Of a stretch of DNA of 16,510 nucleotides, positions 1-7,297 are shown piece by piece. The DNA comes from Candidatus Bathyarchaeota archaeon. GTDB taxonomy: Archaea > Thermoproteota > Bathyarchaeia > TCS64. Both the position numbers and the translations under genes were made by a program. Position 1 is the stretch's first letter, and the number at the start of each line of letters is the position of its first letter. The notes under the pieces were generated by a model, which searched no databases, was not told the DNA's origin, and saw only the letters and a list, made by a program, of their open reading frames with translations. Location: assembly GCA_030601645.1 (NCBI GenBank), contig JAUWBQ010000016.1:1-16510 (forward strand), read 5' to 3'.

Positions 1-933
1 GTTGTCCGTGAACAGGGAGAGTCCGAAGCAGGCGTAGCTTATCGCGGAGGTGTAGATGAGCCACCTCTTCTCCCCGAACCGGGAGGCCATGAACCCCCCG
101 ACGGGCGCCGCCACCATCCCCAACAGCATCCTGCTGCTGAATATGAGGGTGGCCAGCGCCAGGGTCAGCCCCCTGACGTCCATCAGGTAGAGGACGAAGA
201 AGCTGGAGATCATCGACCTCCCCATCGAGGCGAGAGAGCGGAAGAGCAGGAACACCATCATGTTGGTCGTCAAGAGCTTCGTAATACCCCCGCCTCCCTC
301 GTCTCCAGGCTCATCGCTCACCTCGGCTATGCCGCTCGGCTCGTCCTTCAACCTGAGCACCATCACGACACCGAGGAGCATCGGCACCGTCAAGATCAGG
401 TAGACCTGCCTCCACCCGAAAGCCAGCACCCCGATGAGCACGCTCACCGCCAACGGCCCCGTGGCATGGCCGAGAGTGCCCCCCGCCCCATGCAGCCCCA
501 AGGCCTTCGGCCTCTCCTTATCGGAGAAGGCGTTGGCCGTGTAGCTGTACGAGGCAGGGTGGTAGATCGTGCTGTTGATGTAGACCATGCTGATGGCCAG
601 AATGAACACCAGCGGGCTCTTGGCTATGCTCGCGAGGAGGGCGCCCGCCACCGCAACCGCGAAACTGGCCAGGAGCATCCTCTTGGAGCCGAGCCTGTCC
701 GACAGCAGTCCCGTGGGGATCGTGAAGATCGCCTGGCAGAGAGGAGGGATCGCCGCTATGATCCCCAGCTGCTTCAGGGACAGGCTGAACTCCTCCCTCA
801 GGAGCGAGAAGATGGCGGTGTGGATCCCGCCGAAGACGTGCGTCAGCACATGGGTCACCGTCATCACCACTAGGCCGTAGCTGATGAACGACAGGGCCCC
901 CGGTTTCCGACCCACCTTAGATAGACTCCCCAT
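1..933 (-). CDS. MFS transporter, N-terminal part (3' end outside window)
   Basis: Reading the minus strand from the ATG at 933 gives 311 open codons with no stop before the window edge, so the C-terminus is missing. The product is a hydrophobic major facilitator superfamily permease. Several transmembrane stretches are visible, and the loop after helix 2 reads GLLSDRLGSKRM, matching the MFS signature (G-x3-D-R-x-G-x-[RK]). A later stretch, YHPASYSYTANAF followed by HGAGGTLGHATGPLAV, resembles the fosmidomycin-resistance-like (Fsr) branch, so it may be an exporter or organic-anion carrier; the substrate cannot be read. An acidic, glycine-rich loop (EVSDEPGDEGGGG) between the two halves is the usual central cytoplasmic loop. 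The start is supported by a TATA box about 30 bases upstream. The assignment to MFS is firm, the subgroup is not. Confidence 0.85.
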   Translation of the reverse strand, partial: MGSLSKVGRKPGALSFISYGLVVMTVTHVLTHVFGGIHTAIFSLLREEFSLSLKQLGIIAAIPPLCQAIFTIPTGLLSDRLGSKRMLLASFAVAVAGALLASIAKSPLVFILAISMVYINSTIYHPASYSYTANAFSDKERPKALGLHGAGGTLGHATGPLAVSVLIGVLAFGWRQVYLILTVPMLLGVVMVLRLKDEPSGIAEVSDEPGDEGGGGITKLLTTNMMVFLLFRSLASMGRSMISSFFVLYLMDVRGLTLALATLIFSSRMLLGMVAAPVGGFMASRFGEKRWLIYTSAISYACFGLSLFTDN

Positions 934-956
934 GAGATTAGCAGAGAAAGGATCGC

Positions 957-970
957 ACTATTTATTTAAG
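957..970 (-). promoter_or_regulatory. TATA box of the MFS gene
   Basis: On the minus strand this reads CTTAAATAAATAGT. Its centre lies about 30 bases upstream of the ATG at 933, the distance expected for an archaeal TATA box driving a leaderless or very short-leader transcript. Confidence 0.5.
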
Positions 971-1045
971 ATTAGCTAGGGAGGAGCGCCTCGTGCGCCC
1001 TTAAAACTGGAGATCACACAAGCCTTTGAAGGTTTCAGGGCGACT

Positions 1046-1210
1046 CTACGTATCCCTCAGGGGGTTCGAATCCCCCGACAGCACCCGCCCCCCAAAAGGG
1101 CTGGCTGTGATCGTGGGGAAAGCCGGCAGGAAGGACACAGGTAACAGGAACGCGTCTTGGGACTCGAAGTACATTTTCAACGCCCACCAAGCTTTTCCTC
1201 TAGGGGTCTT
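1046..1210 (-). pseudogene. Amidase C-terminal remnant with internal deletion
   Basis: On the minus strand this contains MYFESQDAFLLPVSFLPAF, which matches RYFESRDAFLMPVSFLPAF in the amidase at 15821-16510. After the shared residues RVL the match breaks off. It resumes in another frame with GGFEPPEGY, the last nine residues of the intact amidase. About 190 bases between these points are therefore deleted relative to the intact copy, with small indels besides. The nucleotide match is also plain: a block around GCTGGCTGTGATCGTGGGG occurs in both. No open frame long enough for an amidase remains and nothing before residue ~90 of the intact partial copy is recognisable. This is a decayed paralogue or a duplication scar, not a gene. 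Confidence 0.75.
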
Positions 1211-1354
1211 CCAGAGGATGTTGTGGATCGGAACCATATGCGGGTCCCAGAACACGGCCTTGGGAACCTACGCCCACCATTCCCTCCACAAGATGAAGGA
1301 GCATGGCTCTCTCAAACAACTACAAGAATCATTTGATGGGCCTACGCGCAACGG

Positions 1355-1369
1355 TAAATGATATATTTC
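1355..1369 (+). promoter_or_regulatory. TATA box of the transglutaminase-like gene
   Basis: The stretch AAATGATATATTTCC is centred about 33 bases before the ATG at 1397. This is a plausible archaeal TATA box for a short-leader transcript. Confidence 0.45.
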
Positions 1370-1396
1370 CAGATAGAAGATGGCATTTGACTAATA

Positions 1397-2482
1397 ATGA
1401 ATAGTAAAGTATCACTCTTAATCATCATATGTCTGGGGGTAGCGGCAGGTGGAGAGGCTCTCTACATAAATACGCTGCAAGGAAGGATCGCCGATCAACG
1501 GATCACCTTATCGGAATATGAAGCCATGCAGAGGTATAATGAATCAATCTTAGCCGAGCTTGAAGACGTCTATTCAGAGTTCGAGACGATCGCCAGCGAT
1601 TACAGCACCCTCCAAGGCGACTATGCCTCTCTTCAAGGCGAACATGAGTCAACGCAGGAGGAGCTATCGGATCTTGAGGAAGAAGATGCCATGATCCAAG
1701 ACGCCTATCAGTCACTCCAGCAGAATCATTCCTCCCTGGAAGAGGAGCACGAGAACCTTCAGGTGGAGTACGAGGCCCTCTCCATAGGGGAGAGCGAAAT
1801 CCAGACAGAATACGAGGAGTACAGACAGTTCGTACAAAACACCGTGGAGACAGTGAATCGGAGGCTGGGGCTCGACGAAGGCCAGCAATATTTCGTCACA
1901 CCGGACGACCCCTCTGTCGGCAGCCTGCTGGTCGACATCGTGGGAGGACCCGGGGATGCCAAGACCGTCTCGGCCCAATGGTTGGACATAAGGAGGATCT
2001 ACGACTGGGTGAACTACAACATCCATTACTCCCAGGACTCGCCTTATCCCCACATATATGCGGAACCCGAGGGGCACTTCCACTGGCATTTGGACTGTTT
2101 CAATTTCCCCAACGAGACCATCGCATCTCGGGGGGGAGACTGCGAAGACCACGCTCTCCTGCTCCTGAGCCTCCTGCTGAACTACAACTACACCGAGCAG
2201 TACTGGTGCATCAGATACAGATCGGACACCTCGGACCACATGGCCGTGGCGATCTCGGTCCCCGGAGGAGACCTCGTCATACTGGACCCGTCGGGGAACT
2301 ACTACTCGGGATACAGCGTCGGGAGCATGGTCTTCGACAGCGCAGAGGACGCGGTGGACGCTTGGTTCACGGCCTGGGGGCAATCGAACATGTGGGTGAC
2401 CGGAGCCTTCAACGACAGATTCTACGAGGAGTTCACATCGAACGAGGAGTTCTACGACTGGTTCCACGCCAAGTATCCCTAG
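1397..2482 (+). CDS. Membrane-anchored coiled-coil protein with transglutaminase-like domain
   Basis: 361 residues, ending at TAG. Residues 5-25 are a hydrophobic N-terminal signal/anchor (LLIIICLGVAAGG), so the rest should lie outside the membrane. Residues 26-155 are rich in E, Q, L and Y with repeating units such as YSTLQGDYASLQGEH, a long coiled coil. Residues 195-300 carry a transglutaminase/protease-like core: Cys249 in GGDCEDHALLL, His281 in SDHMAVAI and Asp297 in LDPSG form the expected Cys-His-Asp triad. Another Cys lies at 234 in HLDCFNF. Such archaeal proteins are usually annotated as transglutaminase-like; the reaction could be peptide hydrolysis or crosslinking, and no substrate can be inferred. 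It stands alone between the amidase remnant and the tRNA-Sec gene, which is on the other strand and ends 10 bases after its stop. Confidence 0.85.
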   Translation: MNSKVSLLIIICLGVAAGGEALYINTLQGRIADQRITLSEYEAMQRYNESILAELEDVYSEFETIASDYSTLQGDYASLQGEHESTQEELSDLEEEDAMIQDAYQSLQQNHSSLEEEHENLQVEYEALSIGESEIQTEYEEYRQFVQNTVETVNRRLGLDEGQQYFVTPDDPSVGSLLVDIVGGPGDAKTVSAQWLDIRRIYDWVNYNIHYSQDSPYPHIYAEPEGHFHWHLDCFNFPNETIASRGGDCEDHALLLLSLLLNYNYTEQYWCIRYRSDTSDHMAVAISVPGGDLVILDPSGNYYSGYSVGSMVFDSAEDAVDAWFTAWGQSNMWVTGAFNDRFYEEFTSNEEFYDWFHAKYP

Positions 2483-2491
2483 GCTTAGAAT

Positions 2492-2602
2492 TGGCGGCGC
2501 CTAGGGGGAGTCTCGGCTTCCTGAGCTATCGAACCCCCAGTCCTATTCGGGCTGCATCGGATTTGAAGTCCGAGGTGTGGACCAACCACACTGCAAGGCG
2601 CC
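2492..2602 (-). tRNA. selC: tRNA-Sec (anticodon UCA), with CCA and an intron in the T loop
   Basis: Read on the minus strand from 2602. The acceptor arm GGCGCCTTG pairs with CTAGGCGCC (2504-2496): nine base pairs with one U-U mismatch at pair 8. The discriminator is G2495 and CCA is encoded at 2494-2492. The D arm has a six-pair stem GTGTGG/CCACAC with a five-base loop. The anticodon arm is TCGGA-CTTCAAA-TCCGA, giving anticodon UCA at 2566-2564. A long variable arm follows (CAGCCC-GAATA-GGACTG, one mismatch). The T stem is four pairs, GGGG (2537-2534) with CCCC (2508-2505). This 9/4 acceptor/T layout, large D stem, long variable arm, G73 and UCA anticodon are the hallmarks of archaeal tRNA-Sec. 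The T loop is 25 instead of 7 bases because of an 18-base intron; removing it leaves a canonical TTCGATT loop and a 93-base mature tRNA including CCA. It should be charged by SerRS and then converted by the PSTK and SepSecS encoded nearby. Confidence 0.95.
2510..2527 (-). other. 18-base BHB intron in the T loop of tRNA-Sec
   Basis: The region folds as a strict bulge-helix-bulge. The outer helix is the T stem GGGG/CCCC. The central 4-pair helix is TTCG (2533-2530) with CGAG (2515-2512). The 3-base bulges are ATA (2529-2527) and ACT (2511-2509). The inner helix is GCT/AGC with a five-base loop CAGGA. Cutting after the second base of each bulge removes 2527-2510 and joins T59 to T60, restoring the conserved seven-base T loop. 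This is the substrate expected by archaeal tRNA splicing endonuclease. Confidence 0.85.
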
Positions 2603-2622
2603 GATCGTGATTGAGTACGCTG

Positions 2623-2632
2623 GTAATAAAAT
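2623..2632 (-). promoter_or_regulatory. TATA box of tRNA-Sec
   Basis: The minus strand reads ATTTTATTAC here, centred about 25 bases upstream of the mature 5' end at 2602. This is the correct spacing for an archaeal tRNA promoter. Confidence 0.55.
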
Positions 2633-2795
2633 GTTTTTGATCCAGACTTGCCCAAAAAATTATGCAGATCACATTCTGCGCTGATTGCCGATCTCAAATG
2701 GGCTTATTCTTAAGAACATTCCCCATGCTAACATGTCGGTAGAAAGAATGATAATAAAATGATGCTTAGTGGATTAACTTGGATGATTTTCGGGT

Positions 2796-3082
2796 TTATT
2801 TCTTTTCTACTTCCGTTTTCTCCTTCTTCCGCTTCACATGTTCACCAGCATGCGCGCATGCTCGGGTGAATCCTTCGAGCTGGCGGTAAGGTACTCCGTA
2901 GAGGTGTCGGATGGCTGTGAGGAACTGGATGTAGGTGGGTGTGAGCTTGTAGGGGCGGCCCTCCTTGGCATGGTTCATGGCGTCGAGTTCTCTCTGATAT
3001 AGTTCTCTACGAAGCTTAGGTCTAGGACGAGTTTTCCGCGTCTGATGAGGCGTTCGTCTGCCTCTCTCCAGTCGGTGGCCAT
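2796..3082 (-). pseudogene. Truncated, frameshifted IS5-like transposase N-terminus
   Basis: From the ATG at 3082 the minus strand reads MATDWREADERLIRRGK, then LVLDLSFVENY. After this the frame shifts near 2998-3001, where an extra AT in a TATAT run is the simplest cause. It continues as QRELDAMNHAKEGRPYK, then LTPTYIQFLTAIRHLYG and VPYRQLEGFTRA. The GRPY...YRQLEGF segment is typical of the N-terminal part of IS5-type DDE transposases. Homology stops after about 80 residues at the palindrome at 2841-2870, and the frame then runs out through lysine/glutamate-rich codons. The catalytic DDE part is absent, so this is a dead remnant. No terminal inverted repeats or target duplication were recognised. 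Confidence 0.7.
2841..2870. repeat. Near-perfect 30-base inverted repeat at the broken end of the transposase
   Basis: A 16-base perfect palindrome AGCATGCGCGCATGCT (2847-2862) is flanked by TTCACC and GGTGAA, giving a 14-pair stem with a two-base bulge. It sits exactly where transposase similarity stops, so it may mark the deletion or rearrangement junction. Confidence 0.6.
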
Positions 3083-3131
3083 GTATGTACTATTAACGTA
3101 AACGCGAAATAAACCTTACCGATAATCCACA

Positions 3132-3142
3132 AAGCATAAAAT
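3132..3142 (+). promoter_or_regulatory. TATA-like element upstream of the large surface protein
   Basis: AAGCATAAAAT is centred about 22 bases before the ATG at 3159. An alternative A/T-rich box, CGAAATAAACC at about 3102-3112, would suit a start at the upstream ATG 3141 instead. Confidence 0.35.
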
Positions 3143-3158
3143 GACAATCATGATATGA

Positions 3159-6074
3159 ATGACCATAATGAAAAAAGGCATTCATAGAGAGAACATCCTA
3201 GGCTTGGCCTTGTTGGCCTTAATCACTGTTGCTCAATTCGCAATAATACCCGCTACATACTCATCCAGCTTGACCAGCGACGACATCGTGGTCCTGTCCA
3301 CAACCTATAGAAGCATCCATTACACTAACGATTACAATTTTCGGACAGGCACGACGCTGGAATTCGAGGCCCCCGCGCTTAACGGATGGCAGTTCGATTA
3401 CATATACGTGAATTTCGGATGCGAGGTCGGCGGAGTAACAGAGGACAACGTCACAGAAGTATATTCCATAGAAGGCGGCTACATAGAATCCTGCGGCCTT
3501 GGATGAGGCGGGCGCTACTCGGTAACATATCTCGGAGATCGAGACCGGGTGGCGATCCAGAACATCGCGGGCTACGATTCTGTGGTGGATGTCAGTGTTC
3601 AGGCGTATTACAGTAGGCTAGAGGAGGCAACAGTCACTCAAGAGGAATCGTACGTCGAGGTGCAACTCGAGGTTCCCTCGTCTGCAGATTACAGTGACGC
3701 ATATAACGTGTATTGGCCTGGGACGTACGAGTTAACTCATCTGTACAGCCCTGACGGTACCGATATCATTCAAACCAATGACGTTACATTCGGTGATCAC
3801 TATTTCAATTGGTGGTACAGCGGATTCTCGATACGACCAACCCAGTTTGCGAATATTTTCGGTGAGAACGGGAAGGGGACCTGGATATTCCAGATGCGAG
3901 CGATCAATCCTGACACTCCATCCCTCTTCCTACCGGATCGACCCCAGATATCTCTCCATAGATCTAGGTATGAAAGACACAACATAAACATCGGAGTCGG
4001 TGAAAGTTACGACATCATCATGCCTTCATATATTGGCTGGCATAACGAGAAGATGAAATTATATGTTCCCGTGAACACATCAAAAGTTGATGTAGAAGGA
4101 GCATTTCTGGACTATGAAAATTGGTACATAAGTGATGGACGAGAATACGAATACAGCTACTGGTGGGGCTACAGAGAAACATTAACGATTACCAATGTAG
4201 GGACGGAGACACTGACGCTACAATTGTATTGTTATCCCTACGTGTACAAAATACTGGAAAACGAGGCAGAAAACGGAGGCTTGACGTTTCAATGCGGTCC
4301 TACGGAATTTGATGATTTTTGGTCGTGTAATCTGTTCGAGCTAAACGCTCCATACCAAATATCGCCATTAATAATATTGACGCCAAGTGGAGAAGATGTA
4401 AGCAAACTGTATAGTATAGAAAATGAAAGGTACACATCGAGCCAAACAAAATACATGTTCTACAGGACGACCTTCGACCCAAATCTTGTAGCCAGAGTTC
4501 TCAGTAGTAACGTAATAGGAACGTGGGCCCTGGCGGGCCTTCCTAACGCATATTTCGAGCTGTCGACGACCAGTGCCTTCGTAGGTGAAACCATAACAAT
4601 CGACGCCTCGGGGTCCTCGATTCAGGCGGGAAGCATCGACAGCTACGAATGGGATCTGGGAGATGGAACCCATAAAGAAGGAGTAAACGTAGACCACACA
4701 TACACGACCCCGGGTACATACAACGTCACGCTCACCATCACATCGGCGGCGGGAACAAACGACGTCCTCTTAAAGGTCATCACGGTGCGCATGCTGGACA
4801 TATCAATCGAAGAAGTACTAGTATCTCCAGAGAGTCTCTACCGTGGAGATCAAGCAGTTATCACCGCTCTCATACGCAACAATGGCGACGCAGGAGAGAC
4901 CTTTGACGTATTCGCATACGCCGATGAAGCGATGATAGGTACGCAGACCATCAGCAACCTTCAACCGAACGACATTCAGACGCTAACCTTCACGTGGGAC
5001 ACCGTGGGATTCGAGCCAGAGAACTACACGATCAGGGTCGAGACAGCAGAGTTAGAGTTTGACGCATACGCGGCAGACAACACATTTGAGGTCGGAATTG
5101 TACGCGTCATGGAAGACAACAACCCACCGCCCATAGCTGATGTTGAGTCGTATCCCGAATCCCCGGAGTACGACGACGAAGTGACAATAAGCGCGACGAT
5201 AGAAGACCAGGAGACCGAGGTGAAGACGGCGCTGGTGAACTACCACGACGGCTCCTCGTGGAACAGCGTCTTCATGACCCTGGAAGGAGGGGCATACACC
5301 GCATCGATACCAGCAAAACCCTATGGGACCGAGGTTGAATACAAGATCGTGGCCAAGGATCTGGCGGATAACCAGGCAGAGACCGACGTCTACACCTACA
5401 CGGTTGGGGACACGGTCGCACCGGATATAGGCCCAGTTATCCAGCAAGTTGAGAGCCCGACGGCGACGCAGGAGGTCGAGGTCACCGTTGAAGTGGACGA
5501 GCCGGAGGCGGCCAGCGGCGTGGAGACCATAACTCTGATGTTCAGGGTAGATGGAGGCGACTGGCAAGAGTCCGACATGACCAAAATGGGTGCCAACGCC
5601 TGGGAGGCGAGCATCCCGAGCCAGGAGGGCGGGACCACCGTGGACTACTGCATCGAATGCAGCGACGTATCAGAGAACACCCAGACCAGTGAGATCTACT
5701 CTTATGTTGTAAGCCAGTATGGCAACATAGAGGTCACGGTGAAGGACGAGGATGGTGACCCTGTCGCCGGGGCGTCGGTGGTCTCGACATCTGCGCCGAG
5801 TGGGCAGCCATCTCTAGAGGGGACAACAGGGACAGATGGGAAGGTCGAGTTCACGGGTGTCAAGGACGGAAGCTACTCCTTACAGGGAAGCAAGAGCGGT
5901 TACGAGGCCGGGACCGCATCTGCGACCGCCAGACTTGGAGAGACCACACGAGCCACAATCACGATTCAGGAGGAGCGGGCCGGAGGCATAGTAATACCCG
6001 GCTTCCCATACGAGTCGATCATACTGGGAATAGTCCTTTGCGCTACAATACTCTTGCTGGGCAGGAGAAAATAA
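3159..6074 (+). CDS. Exported multidomain surface protein, candidate selenoprotein (UGA at codon 116), PGF-type C-terminus
   Basis: Two open stretches (3159-3503 and 3507-6074) lie in the same frame and are separated only by TGA at 3504-3506. Reading it as Sec gives 971 residues. Residues 1-33 form a signal peptide (LALLALITVAQFAIIPATYS). Around the UGA the protein reads YIESCGLG-U-GGRYSVTYLG, a C-x3-U pattern. Residues ~467-543 are a PKD domain (YEWDLGDGTHKEG...VDHTYTTPGTYNVTL). Residues ~547-650 are CARDB/Ig-like, and ~658-750 and ~755-857 are two related Ig-like repeats ending in V-Y-T-Y-TV and I-Y-SYVV. Residues ~858-940 are a carboxypeptidase-regulatory-like domain (TVKDEDGDPVAGASVV). 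The tail IPGFPYESIILG, a hydrophobic stretch and GRRK resemble an archaeosortase (PGF-CTERM-like) sorting signal. It is probably a lipid-anchored cell-surface protein of unknown function. The start at 3159 or at Met4 cannot be separated. A nonsense mutation or assembly error at the UGA is the alternative. Confidence 0.75.
3504..3506 (+). other. In-frame UGA, candidate Sec codon 116
   Basis: The frame stays open for 856 codons afterwards. The 14 codons between the TGA and the next possible start codon (GTG 3549) already read as protein like the rest (GGRYSVTYLGDRDR). The Sec machinery is encoded in the same window. Confidence 0.6.
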
Positions 6075-6140
6075 TCTCCTTTTGTTTATGGGTTCAACGA
6101 ATCAAGAATCTCAGGATTCCCACACACAGCAGTATGCCTT

Positions 6141-6164
6141 GGATCGATGACGCGATCATCATCC
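6141..6164. other. Hairpin between two convergent UGA-containing genes (SECIS candidate)
   Basis: On the minus strand GGATGATGA pairs with TCATC-G-ATCC (nine pairs, one bulged G) around a TCGCG loop. A further CAGCA/TGCTG helix lies outside it, separated by an asymmetric internal loop. It sits about 60-80 bases after the selD stop and about 70-90 bases after the stop of the large surface protein, in their shared 148-base 3' region. Archaeal SECIS elements are usually in the 3' UTR. The classical GAA/A internal loop is not evident, so this is only a candidate. T-rich runs right after the selD stop could also end the transcript before it. Confidence 0.3.
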
Positions 6165-6222
6165 TGATGCTGAGGAAACAGATAACAAGCCACAGGGTAA
6201 CAAAAATAAAACAATCCTTTTT

Positions 6223-7260
6223 TCAGTCTACCTCGATCACATCGACGTCATCAGAGAGCCTTACCTGCGGTCCTCCCTTTTTCACCGAGCCTATGACGTG
6301 ACCCCCGCACCCTCTCCTCCCAAGCTCATCTACAAGCTGCTCCACATTGTCCTCGGACACGGAGATCAGCAGCCCCCCCGCCGTCTCGACCCCCTCCCCC
6401 TGCAACAGGGGGATCTTGAGGAGCCCAGCTATCGCTGGAGTCCATCTGATGACGGGGAGCTTATAGATCTCGATGGAGACGCCGCTCTGCTCGGCCATGT
6501 TCAACGCATGCCCCTTTATCCCGAAGCCCGTGACATCCGTCGCGGCGTTCACGCCCACATCGAGCATGGCCTCTGCGGCCGGACGGTTCGACGTCGTTAA
6601 AAGATCTACGGCGAGGTCTATGGACCGGGACAACTCCAACTCCGGCATGTGCTCGGCCATCCTGTCCTGCCCCGAGTCGGGGAGCCTAAGGACCTCCATG
6701 ATGGGCTGGATGCCTAGGGGCTTGGTCAGGACCAGCCTGTCGCCGGGTCTGGCTCCGGAGATTGGTACCACTTTGTCGATCTCCGCCAGGGCGTTCACAG
6801 CCCCCCCAAGAATGGGCCAGGGACAGATGATGGTCTGACCCCCTACCACCGGGGCGTCGATGGAGCCGCAGAAATCTACGAAGCCCTTCAGCATGGCCAC
6901 GCTGACCTCCCCGGGCATGTCCTCGGGCAACCCCATCAATGAAAGGACAGAAACTATCTCAAGGCCGCCCTTGGCGTAGACGTCGTTGGTGGAGTTGCAC
7001 GCTGCGATCTTCCCCTGGATGTAGGGATCGTCGATGATGGGCGTGAAGAAATCCACCGTCGTCAGCATCGCCAGCCGATCAGAGACCATGACCACCGCCG
7101 CGTCCTCACCGAGGGAGTGGACTACTCTTTCACTGCGCACTAAGCCTGCACCAGACCTCCTCAACAGCTCCTCAAGCTCTCTCCTGGGGAGCTTACATTC
7201 TCATCCGGGCTTGGGCGTCGCCAGCATCAGGCGGTAGGGAAGATCCCTGTATCTCCTCAT
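6223..7260 (-). CDS. selD: Selenophosphate synthetase SelD, itself a selenoprotein (UGA at codon 20)
   Basis: SelD makes selenophosphate from selenide and ATP, the selenium donor for SepSecS. Starting at ATG 7260 the minus strand gives 345 residues, with TGA at codon 20 inside TPKPG-U-ECKLPRRELEELL. This aligns with the conserved catalytic loop G-[C/U]-x-C-K found in bacterial and archaeal SelD, so UGA falls precisely on the catalytic Cys/Sec position and Cys22 is the second conserved Cys. Downstream are the ATP-binding features GEDAAVV, then DDPYIQGKIAACNSTNDVYAKGG without interruption in sequence, and DVTGFGIKGHALNMAE of the PurM-like fold. A stop codon (TAG) precedes the ATG two codons upstream in frame, so the start is well defined; Met12 is the only alternative. 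It is divergent from pstK-selB with 37 bases between, and convergent with the large surface gene. It ends in UGA, so termination and Sec insertion must be distinguished by context. Confidence 0.96.
7201..7203 (-). other. In-frame UGA, Sec codon 20 of SelD
   Basis: TGA on the minus strand lies in frame between the ATG at 7260 and the rest of SelD. It sits at the position where SelD enzymes have the catalytic Cys or Sec (G-U-E-C-K). Confidence 0.93.
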
Positions 7261-7297
7261 CGTCTAAACCCCTATACCCCCACCAAAGATATTAAAA
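7261..7297. promoter_or_regulatory. Compact divergent promoter of selD and pstK-selB
   Basis: Only 37 bases separate the two start codons. On the minus strand TTTTTAATATC (7287-7297) lies about 30 bases before the selD ATG. On the plus strand CCCTATACC (7270-7278) lies about 24 bases before the fusion-gene ATG. Both transcripts would be essentially leaderless, which leaves no room for a 5'-UTR SECIS. Confidence 0.45.

Noticed and set aside
466..880. Two plus-strand frames of 97-135 codons.
   Set aside because: They are shadows of the MFS transporter, which reads continuously on the minus strand and has membrane helices and family motifs.
1060..1076. GGGGGTTCGAATCCCCC looks like the T arm of a tRNA.
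   Set aside because: No matching 5' acceptor, D arm or anticodon arm lies upstream on either strand. The bases are the complement of codons for GGFEPPEGY, the amidase C-terminus.
1712..2610. Long frames overlapping the transglutaminase-like gene (251 codons minus, 210 codons plus).
   Set aside because: Arg/Val/Pro-rich shadow frames without family features; one also runs through the tRNA-Sec gene.
7174..7194. Hairpin AAGCTC/GAGCTT starting a few bases after the SelD UGA, as in bacterial SECIS.
   Set aside because: Archaeal SECIS elements lie in UTRs, the codons here are dictated by the conserved KLPRRELEEL segment, and the two other UGA sites have no similar hairpin at this position.
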